From positions 1-15,172 of the forward strand of contig NDFF03000283.1 in assembly GCA_002150815.3 (NCBI GenBank): a DNA stretch of 15,172 nucleotides, read 5' to 3'. The notes under the pieces were generated by a model that was given only the letters and a program-made list of their open reading frames with translations, did not search any database and was not told the DNA's origin. The stretch comes from Grammothele lineata. Taxonomy: Eukaryota > Basidiomycota > Agaricomycetes > Polyporales > Polyporaceae. This document shows, one piece after another, positions 8,786 to 15,172 of the stretch. A program made the position numbers and the translations under genes. Numbering within the stretch: position 1 is the stretch's first letter; each line of letters opens with the position of its first letter.

Positions 8786-9261
8786 CTCCGTAGCCAAAGG
8801 TCGATGTCGGCCCCTCCTCCGATATAGGGGAGACAATCAGTAGTATCACTAAATAATTCCTTCGGACTGTGCAGTTAGTCGGATCCCGTATACTTGCAGT
8901 ATATAGCATACTCGAAGCACTCGTTATCCGATCCGGGGAGCATCATGAGCCCCGGCCCAAACCAGCGGTTTATGAAATTATAGGTCGCATGTCGCAACAA
9001 CGCGAGAACAATGCTACTCAGTGCATCTAAGAGTATCAGGCGCAGCGCCAAACAATGTACTGGGATGAGTCAGGATCGATGAAGGTCGATAAACTGCACC
9101 GCGGTGGGTAGCAGACTGGATATATGATGAATGGTATTGGATGCACGCGCGAGGGATCCGAATACGAGGCTGAGGAGCTTGAGATATAGAACACCTTGAT
9201 ATACATTAGATTACGGGCATGATGGGGCATCCCAGCTACCGTGTAGTCATTCTAGCCAAGA
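8786..9261. other. Intergenic, nothing recognised
   Basis: The stretch lies between the ends of two convergent coding stretches and contains only short open frames (the longest, 9036-9230 minus, is unconvincing). AT-rich segments such as CTAAATAATT near 8849 could serve as 3' end signals for the gene ending at 8785. No repeat or RNA gene was seen. Confidence 0.35.
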
Positions 9262-9828
9262 TCAAGCAAGTTCGTCATTCAGCCAGTTACCATCCTCCTT
9301 GCCCTCGTCCTCCTCGCCATCGACATCCGCCTCCTGAACGTTTGAACCCTGTCCAACAGTGTCATCGAAATCAACCTGGTCCATCATCTCCCCGTCATCG
9401 TCTGAACGCTTGTTGCTGCTCGATTCACCTTCGGCACTGGCCTCGTCGTCTGAACGGTCATCGGAGTCGCCGTTATAGTTGTCAAGCAGGCTAGTACCTT
9501 CGATTTCGTCACCGAACGTATTAGCGCGCGTCTCTTGAACGCACTGTACGCGCACGTATTCTTCTGCATCGGGCTGAGGATCGTCTTCGGTCACCGTCCA
9601 TGCCACCTGAGTTGTCGTCTTCCCATATCGCGCGTGCCGCTTCTTGTGGCGCCAGTGGCCCGGCGCGTCGCCGCAGTATCGCACTGAGATGCAGAGCGAA
9701 CACGCTCCGCTGAGCTTGATTGTTTGAGCTACGGGAGTCTCACGAGTCCAATGGGCCTGGTATACACGTGCATCATGAGATTGGAAGCTGACAGATGTAC
9801 GAACACCGTTGCTTGCCTCTATGTGTCT
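9262..9828 (-). CDS. Coding stretch with Cys/His-rich patch and acidic tail (start not found)
   Basis: The minus-strand frame is open for 188 codons from 9828 to the stop at 9262. No ATG occurs near its beginning, so this is a terminal exon or a decayed gene. The first part contains ACSLCISVRYCGDAPGHWRH followed by KKRHARYG. Three cysteines and three histidines in about 28 residues suggest a zinc-binding fold of unknown type. From about residue 115 on it is strongly acidic (DNYNGDSDDRSDDEASAEGE, later VDGEEDEGKEDG) and ends NWLNDELA. A basic Cys/His patch followed by an acidic tail would fit a nucleic-acid-associated or transposon-derived protein, but that is inference. Possible acceptors (CATCTCAG, CTCAG) lie near 9684-9715, so the true exon may be shorter. 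Confidence 0.45.
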   Translation of the reverse strand, partial: RHIEASNGVRTSVSFQSHDARVYQAHWTRETPVAQTIKLSGACSLCISVRYCGDAPGHWRHKKRHARYGKTTTQVAWTVTEDDPQPDAEEYVRVQCVQETRANTFGDEIEGTSLLDNYNGDSDDRSDDEASAEGESSSNKRSDDDGEMMDQVDFDDTVGQGSNVQEADVDGEEDEGKEDGNWLNDELA

Positions 9829-10550
9829 CTACGCTAAGCTTTCGCTCGCGCCTCAAGCTCGCATGCCCGTCACGCTTCTCCCTCCGCCCGATGCGCCTAC
9901 TCACACTCCTCAGTTTCCAAACGAACGGAGCGATCCACTGTCTTGTGGAGGGCAAGGGCCTGAGGACAATTTTCGACGACCAGAGGAGAGGCTTCAAGGG
10001 AGGGAGAGATATGTTCGTACGTATAGGCGAGCAGAACGTGAACAAAAACACATCATCGGACGTCGTCTGTACGACCCGAACTGTCCAAAGTTTGGTAGAA
10101 ATCATTGGTCCGCTGATACTTACCTTCACGACCTGGCCTGTGCCTAAGGCAGGAAGCGGAACGGCTCGTCCGCAAGATGGGGCGCGTTCTGCCTCCGGTG
10201 ACGAAGAGCAGGCGATGTTCATTCGCTCAGAAGGTGGGGTCGGGAAGATCCGAAGAGGCTTGCATTGGGGCGTGTGGCCGCGGGAGGACGGCGGCGGCAG
10301 CGTCCACTTGAGGCAGAACAAGGCGCGGAGGCACGTTGGGGAAAAGGAGGCTGTGGAAGATGAGAGTCCACCCGAGGGTGCTGAGTCGCGAGCGGTCCGA
10401 GAGTTGTGCCGCTGCGTCGTCAGCCAAGTAGGTGACCCCGCCTTATCTTATCAGAGGGACTTCGGCTTTGCGCGGCGCGCGTCTGGACACTTCTCTCGGT
10501 CGACCATCCCGGGTTCGAGGCTTCTCAACGTAAGGTCAACAAAAGCGTGA
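9795..10550. other. Region with three overlapping long open frames, true gene undecided
   Basis: Plus 9795-10550 (251 codons, ATG start), plus 9821-10147 (about 108 codons, ATG, containing ERYVRTYRRAEREQKHIIG and DPNCPKFGRNHWSADTYLHD) and minus 10321-9773 (182 codons) overlap almost completely. The minus strand has a textbook donor and acceptor (GTAAGTATCAG ... TTTGGACAG, about 10084-10126). The plus strand has a pyrimidine-rich acceptor (CACTCCTCAG ending 9914). None of the products is recognised. At most one of these is likely to be real. The middle plus frame looks most protein-like to me, but with low certainty. Confidence 0.25.
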
Positions 10551-11131
10551 AACGCCTTGTGTAGAGTGATTCTGAGTTTTTAAAACAATAATCTGTACTT
10601 TGACGCAGGGATGGATAAAATCCACAAGATTGCCAACATGTGAACCCGGACTGGGTGCGCTATGCTCTGCAGTCTCGCAAGAGTGCTGCTAGCTTCATGC
10701 AAAGTATTGAGAGGTACAACTTAGGCTCATCGGGTGCACGTACCCGAGCAACGCCCGACTAAACCTCAAGCTGGCGCTTTAACGGGCCCTAGAACCTCAA
10801 GGCCACGCCAACGCGATGGTTCATCGACGCATCAGAGACACACACACGATCTCGAGAGCGGTCAAGTTTATTACATAAATGTATACTTGTTTTTGTTTCT
10901 TATGGTTTCTTCGCTATTTATGACTGATTTCAGGGCGTCAGTCTACGATGAACTAAGTACTTGAACGTGCATACCACAACACTGTACATCCTTTACAAAA
11001 AGACACGTAGAAGTACGATGTACAGATCCGGGGAGGCGGGCATCCCGCGCCTCCGTTGGCCTAGCAGGATAGTCGACGCCGAATAGGCGCCATATGCGCG
11101 CCGGCGCGAGTCTTTCTGATAAGATAAGGCG
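10439..11131. repeat. Diverged inverted-repeat element with GATAAG-bearing arms
   Basis: The left arm 10439-10509 and the right arm 11067-11131 are inverted copies. The outer 17 nt are identical (CGCCTTATCTTATCAGA). They are followed by a gapped match through GGCGCGC and a closing match GTCGACCATCC versus GTCGACTATCC. The 693-nt span has no supported gene. It fits an old MITE-like element with degraded terminal repeats. I see no target-site duplication outside the arms. The outer block holds two overlapping GATAAG words, the core of fungal GATA-factor sites. The left arm falls inside the tail of the unresolved open frame at 9795-10550. A small hairpin-forming segment (GGAGGCGGG CAT CCCGCGCCTCC) lies just inside the right arm. 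Confidence 0.55.
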
Positions 11132-11183
11132 AGTCGGCTACAGCGGAGTTTGAATACTGAACAAACGAGGTGGGAGATTAATG
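10551..11183. other. Noncoding stretch, mostly the body of the inverted-repeat element
   Basis: No gene is supported. One short plus frame, 10619-10762, reads like protein (VNPDWVRYALQSRKSAASFM) and follows an acceptor-like CTTTGACGCAG ending at 10608. It could be a stray exon, but it does not join in phase to anything I could identify. A T-rich run ending TGACTGATTTCAG (about 10890-10933) also looks like an intron end without an obvious partner. Confidence 0.3.
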
Positions 11184-11541
11184 TTTTGAACGTCATGTCC
11201 TCTCTCCTCGGCCATGTCTTCTACTCTCTACTCGCTGTTTGAACGCCGCCAGACATTGAAGACGCTTGGGTTTTACGCTGCGAGGACCCCATCCATCGCG
11301 TGCATCTTCGACTCTACCCCCTCAGGACGTCGTGCTCAACGTTCTCCAAGTTACCCACTTCGCTTCACTCCTGCCGATGCTCTCTCGTCGAAGTTGTAAG
11401 TGGACGTGGTGCTATAGTATTGGTCTCGGGTACGTTGGATTTCGAGCCTCCCACATGTGGCTCCTCCTACCAGACAAGCCCTTTGCCAGATTTCTTCCTC
11501 TACGTCGTTCGTCTCATTCGATGAAGCCATTTTTGGGTTAG
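11184..11541 (+). other. Possible F-box-like gene fragment
   Basis: All three plus frames are open in part. The frame of 11266-11541 contains STLPPQDVVLNVLQVTHFAS. This loosely resembles the LPxE/D-x-(L/V)xx(I/V)L opening of an F-box. It is followed closely by a donor-like GTAAGT at 11396. ATG codons at 11197 and 11214 could start a gene in other frames. The similarity covers under 20 residues, so this is only a suggestion; it may equally be noncoding. Confidence 0.2.
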
Positions 11542-11604
11542 GATGCCTGCGTTGGGTGGGCTGGTACGTTTGCGAAGTTCCAGGTCATCCATAGTAGACT
11601 GATT

Positions 11605-12287
11605 GTGATGGAGTATGCCAGTCACGTCCAAAATACCTGTACGGAACAAATCACTTCAGCTAAGCCCGACTTCAGGTCAGCTTCGGTTTCCTTCATCGGT
11701 GATCAACTGTACCTGCGCTGTCTCATCAGGTCCGCCCTTCGTTCAGACCGCGCCAGACGGTCTCGTGGTGACGGATTCCGGAGCCCTGGTGCGACCGTCA
11801 CGTCCTCGAACGCCGGCGAGGTGCCCCGGCTCCCCCAAATCACGAGTCGGTATGTCATCACTCGCATCGACGGCTACTGGGGGTCTCAGGAATACTCGCG
11901 ATGGCTCCAGCAGAATCGTTACGGTACCGTTTACCATATCTACGCCCCTATGCTGCCAGACGCCAATGGAGTGGGACCAGGCCCGCAGATCCGCGCTAAC
12001 ACGACTGCAAGGTACGGTTACGTCCGGCCGCCCGTCATCGCACAATTCATGGAGGAAACTCAGCAGGTCATGGCACGTTTCGTCGCTGCTGGAGGCCACT
12101 CCCTTTCGTTGAGGACCGAAGAGCCCACGGGTACTACCGTGTGAACTTTTTGTTGGAGAACATGATCCAGCTGTTGGAGTGGGTGCCGATCCCTTGCCTC
12201 GTCACCGCCCGGGTTCAGCAGGGAGCGGATGACGTGGACGAGATCTGTATGCCTCCTACACACAACTCCGTCCAGCCCCGACTCTGA
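11605..12287 (+). CDS. Unrecognised gene-like stretch, probably spliced
   Basis: The plus frame of 11605-12144 becomes protein-like from about 11830 (TSRYVITRIDGYWGSQEYSR, then RYGTVYHIYAPMLPDANGVG and PPVIAQFMEETQQ). From 12114 a different frame looks better (HGYYRVNFLLENMIQLLEWV) and ends at TGA 12285-12287. A 47-nt segment, 12067-12113, begins GTCATG after CAGCAG and ends CGTTGAG. Removing it joins the two frames in phase, so a short intron is a reasonable model. The 5' part before about 11830 is ambiguous between frames, and the first ATG I can trust is not known. The family is not recognised. A frameshifted pseudogene is the main alternative. Confidence 0.35.
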
Positions 12288-12344
12288 CTCGGCCTATTTG
12301 CGGAGGCACCTCTGAGCCAGACAGCCCCCGGTGCACGCGGCAAG

Positions 12345-12820
12345 ATGCAACACCGACGGCAATGTGAACACCGCAGACGCAGCAGACGAACGTGCTTCCC
12401 CAACGCGCCCTATCAAGCGGCCATTGAAGATGACAGGGAAGTCAAAGTCGTTCACGGCGACGACATTGATCATGACGATGACGACGAAGAGCCCGCTAAG
12501 AAAGGCTGGAAAGACAAGGTATAAACAGCAACGCAGCTCGAGAGGAGCGCTACAACCAGCTCGTTAGCCTGCAACGTGCGGATCCTCCCTCACGTCCGAC
12601 CACCCTGCATCTATTTGAGCACCAAGTCCGTATTTCGCGCCTTGGTCCACACGTTACTCACGGCTTTCCAGCGCCGCCGACGACATCAACGCATAACGAT
12701 GACGAACAGACGCTCAATGGATGCAACGCCGTCGAGGCCCGCGGGCTCGGCGTCCCGTCCAATATGACGTTCTACATGGTCGACGTAGGGCACGAAACTT
12801 CCCACTCACATGGTTCATGA
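12345..12820 (+). pseudogene. Two protein-like frames that do not join, same unrecognised locus
   Basis: A frame with ATG 12345 ends at TAA 12522-12524 and carries a strongly acidic run before a basic end (GDDIDHDDDDEEPAKKGWKD). A second plus frame, open 12500-12820, continues with EERYNQLVSLQRADPPSRPT and HGFPAPPTTSTHNDDEQTLN to TGA 12818-12820. They overlap by only a few codons, and no plausible intron keeps phase between them, so a frameshift is the simplest reading. A third frame near 12800-12834 (NFPLTWFMITG) ends at a donor-like CAG|GTGCGT. This may be the downstream part of the gene-like stretch at 11605-12287. No family is recognised. Confidence 0.3.
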
Positions 12821-13044
12821 TCACAGGTGCGTCGGCATCGTGTTCTGATATGGCGTACAGACGCTCATAACCCGTCCGCCGTCATGGTCGTGGCGACCGT
12901 GCCAGTTACGAGCGTCCTTACAAGTAGTCAAACATCTTGTTCATCTTGAGGTAGTAATTAGGGTGAATAAAGCAGAACGCCTACAAACTTCTCCCAATGG
13001 AATGCAAGGGCGAGTATAAACGCGTGGATACTTTCTCATGCGAT
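12821..13044. other. Short intergenic stretch
   Basis: No supported gene. AATAAA occurs at about 12966 on the plus strand. On the minus strand AAATAAAT overlaps the stop codon of the neighbouring ORF at 13045. Confidence 0.35.
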
Positions 13045-13290
13045 TTATTTAACACGAGAGGCGGCATTGTCCCTTTCCAGGAGAGAAATGACTCCTAACT
13101 GAGCGTGATAAAGAACGCGCGACGACGCAAACAACCATGGTAGGAACGTCCCTGGCATCACCGTATGACAAATCATCACACCAAACGGGCTTTGCCACTT
13201 GATTGTATAGACAGCTTTGTCTTCAGGTGGAGTTAAAAGCTCAGCTTCCTCGAGTGCAACAGACATCCCCCACATCCCCGCATCATTCAT
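13045..13290 (-). CDS. Small unrecognised protein or terminal exon
   Basis: An ATG at 13290 on the minus strand opens 81 codons to TAA 13045-13047. The sequence looks like real protein: MNDAGMWGMSVALEEAELLT, then KAVYTIKWQSPFGVMICHTV and LPWLFASSRVLYHAQLGVIS. It has an aromatic and hydrophobic middle but no clear membrane helix. The frame stays open a few codons upstream of the ATG, next to an acceptor-like GACGCAG. It could therefore be a last exon, although any upstream exon would overlap the gene starting at 13314. The two divergent ATGs are only 23 nt apart, too close for two ordinary promoters, so one of the two start assignments is probably wrong. No family is recognised. Confidence 0.38.
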   Translation of the reverse strand: MNDAGMWGMSVALEEAELLTPPEDKAVYTIKWQSPFGVMICHTVMPGTFLPWLFASSRVLYHAQLGVISLLERDNAASRVK

Positions 13291-13313
13291 CGCCGCGTTA
13301 CACCTGCGTCAGA

Positions 13314-15172
13314 ATGACCGCCAAACTTATGTGAGTTATCGCGTCGGTCCCACGCTCTAATTTCTCTAATAGCTATTCTCTCCCCCTCAAGTTGCGTAGC
13401 ATTCGAGACACGCTCAGCCCAAGTGAGCATGAACTCGGTCGAATTGGGACCCATGCTCTATCAATCCTGGACCTGGAGCCCTGCTGCGATTGTGGTAGGA
13501 AATTTTCAGCCAGCGTATCGTAAGCGTTCGCGTTTTTATATCGCACTCGAGCTTAATCCATCTGCGTTCTTACCCGTAGATGCTTTGACTGTGTTTTCGC
13601 TCGCAGGGGAGACCCCAGAGAGAGTGGCTCTCACTCTGTTCGACGAGTTCACATCATTCGTCGCGGACGAGGTATGTGGCATGCCCTCTTTGCCTCCCCG
13701 CTGACCCTTACGCCACGGTAGAGCGACCAAATGGTCACCATGAAATTTCGCTTGGCGGCTCCGAGCCGCAGAGGGACTACTTTTGGTTTTAGCATTCGAT
13801 TCTCAGAGGATACATCCGACTTCGCTCGCTTTGTGTCATGCTTGTGCAACGCGAAGGCTATCGCAACCGACACGCGTCGCGACATCGAAGCGCAATTCTC
13901 CAGTATGACGGTGCTCGTTGCCGAGCAATACAATGATGCGCGTCCCTCTGTTCGCGACGCATCTGTCATGGTGCCGGAAGAGACGGAATTCCTCGTGGCG
14001 CCGGGCGAAACCGAAATGCTGGCGATGTCGGACGCTCCGCTAGACGCAGACAAGTCTCTGGCGGCGCCCGACGAGGACAAGTTTCTGGCGGCGCCCGACG
14101 AGGACAAGTTTCTGGCGGTGCCGGACGAGGACAAGTTTCTGGCGGCGCCCGACGAGGACAAGGTCCTCGCGGTGCCGGACGAGGACAAGTTTCTCATGGT
14201 GCCAGGCGAAACCGAACCCCTGGCGGTGCCAGACGCTCCGCTAGACGCAGACAAGTCTCTGGCGGCGCCCGACGAGGACAAGTTTCTGGCGGCGCCCGAC
14301 GAGGACAAGTTTCTGGCAGCGCCCGACGAGGACAAGTTTCTGGCGGTGCCGGACGAGGACAAGTTTCTGGCGGCGCCCGACGAGGACAAGGTCCTCGCGG
14401 TGCCGGACGAGGACAAGTTTCTCATGGTGCCAGGCGAAACCGAACCCCTGGCGGTGCCAGACGCTCCGCTAGACGCAGACAAGTCTCTGGCGGCGCCCGA
14501 CGAGGACAAGTTTCTGACGGCGGCGGACGAGGACAAGGTCCTCGCGGCGGCGGACGAAGCCAAGCTCCTCGCGGTGCCGGACGAGAACAAGTTTCTCGTG
14601 GCGCCGGACGCTCCGCTAGACGCAGACAAGTCTCTGGCGGCGCCCGACGAGGACAAGGTCCTCGCGGTGCCAGGCGAAACCGAACTCCTGGCGGTGCCAG
14701 ACGCTCCGCTAGACGCAGACAAGTCTCTGGCGGCGCCCGACGAGGACAAGTTTCTGGCGGCGCCCGACGAGGACAAGTTTCTGGCAGCGCCCGACGAGGA
14801 CAAGTTTCTGGCGGTGCCGGACGAGGACAAGTTTCTGGCGGCGCCCGACGAGGACAAGGTCCTCGCGGTGCCGGACGAGGACAAGTTTCTCATGGTGCCA
14901 GGCGAAACCGAACCCCTGGCGGTGCCAGACGCTCCGCTAGACGCAGACAAGTCTCTGGCGGCGCCCGACGAGGACAAGTTTCTGACGGCGGCGGACGAGG
15001 ACAAGGTCCTCGCGGCGGCGGACGAAGCCAAGCTCCTCGCGGTGCCGGACGAGAACAAGTTTCTCGTGGCGCCGGACGCTCCGCTAGACGCAGACAAGTC
15101 TCTGGCGGCGCCCGACGAGGACAAGGTCCTCGCGGTGCCAGGCGAAACCGAACTCCTGGCGGTGCCAGACGC
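13314..15172 (+). CDS. Acidic tandem-repeat protein, three exons, runs off the window
   Basis: Exons 13314-13330, 13392-13671 and 13722-15172 (continuing past the edge) join in phase. Intron 1 (61 nt) is GTGAGT ... CCCTCAAG. Intron 2 (50 nt) is GTATGT ... CGCTGACC ... GGTAG. The unique N-terminal part of about 185 residues is globular-looking (SMNSVELGPMLYQSWTWSPA, RKRSRFYIALELNPSAFLPV, MVTMKFRLAAPSRRGTTFGF). From about residue 200 it becomes a repeat of 9 residues of the type AAPDEDKFL/AVPDEDKVL, broken by PGETEPL and DAPLDADKSL modules; no stop occurs before the edge. The repeats are acidic, alanine/proline-rich and likely extended or disordered. No known family or function is recognised. 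ATG 13314 is a 5-codon first exon; a start at ATG 13429 is the alternative. The opposite strand is also open through the repeats (491 codons, Ser/Ala/Arg-rich), but only the plus frame splices onto unique protein-like sequence. Confidence 0.68.
14031..15172 (+). repeat. Coding tandem repeat with 468-bp higher-order unit
   Basis: The basic unit is 27 bp (GACGAGGACAAGTTTCTGGC core). The marker GACGCTCCGCTAGACGCAGA recurs at 14031, 14232, 14460, 14607, 14700, 14928 and 15075, and its first bases recur at 15168. The intervals are 201, 228, 147, 93, 228, 147 and 93. The block 14232-14699 is therefore repeated as 14700-15167, and by eye the two copies are identical, including a private GGCAGCG variant. 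The first block (201) equals a 228 block lacking one 27-bp unit. All intervals are multiples of three, so the reading frame is kept. Confidence 0.9.

Noticed and set aside
10505..10530. tRNA B-box-like GGGTTCGAGGC
   Set aside because: No A box at the right distance and no cloverleaf arms could be formed.
11743..12099. 118-codon minus ORF
   Set aside because: Opposite to the more protein-like plus-strand stretch; no independent support.
13649..15124. 491-codon Ser/Ala/Arg repeat ORF on the minus strand
   Set aside because: It is the antisense of the plus-strand repeat gene. It stays open only because the repeats are multiples of three, and it has no spliced unique coding partner; kept only as an alternative to test.
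14031..15172. CRISPR-like array
   Set aside because: The repeats are directly adjacent coding units without unique spacers of constant length, and the context is eukaryotic.

Overview
The window looks like nuclear DNA of a filamentous basidiomycete, probably an Agaricomycete. The evidence is short introns (mostly 50-60 nt) with GTRNGY-type donors, CTRAY-like branch points and YAG/AAG/GAG acceptors, a fungal WD40-repeat gene cut by five such introns, and many decayed gene and transposon pieces. No bacterial features (Shine-Dalgarno sites, operons), tRNA, rRNA or CRISPR array were seen. I cannot name the species.

Layout from left to right. 1-294: the 3' end of a gene entering from outside, with one hydrophobic segment. 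792-1209: two 45-nt inverted arms differing at one base, bracketing about 330 nt, probably a short inverted-repeat element. 1210-2538: mostly noncoding, with one weak two-exon gene candidate on the minus strand. 2539-2913: a decayed piece of a non-LTR reverse transcriptase C-terminus (zinc-knuckle region) with an internal stop, minus strand. 3296-4698: a six-exon WD40-repeat gene, minus strand, the best recognised gene here. 5287-7018: a gene-poor tract with two inverted clusters of TAGACC motifs about 1.1 kb apart and an unrecognised broken coding stretch between them. 7689-8785: a three-exon gene for a single-pass membrane protein of 326 residues. 9262-9828: an acidic-tailed coding stretch with a Cys/His-rich patch, minus strand. 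9795-10550: three overlapping open frames I could not resolve. 10439-11131: a second, diverged inverted-repeat element whose arms carry a doubled GATAAG motif. 11200-12820: gene-like sequence in several frames, probably a decayed or heavily spliced gene. 13045-13290: a short unrecognised ORF, minus strand. 13314-15172: a three-exon gene on the plus strand that runs off the window and encodes long acidic tandem repeats (PDEDKFLA type) arranged in an apparently perfect 468-bp higher-order repeat.

I see no pathway linking the genes. The region reads as a fast-changing accessory stretch: lineage-specific proteins, mobile-element debris and a recently amplified coding repeat. The clearest annotation trap is at the right end, where a 491-codon minus-strand ORF is the antisense shadow of the spliced plus-strand repeat gene.
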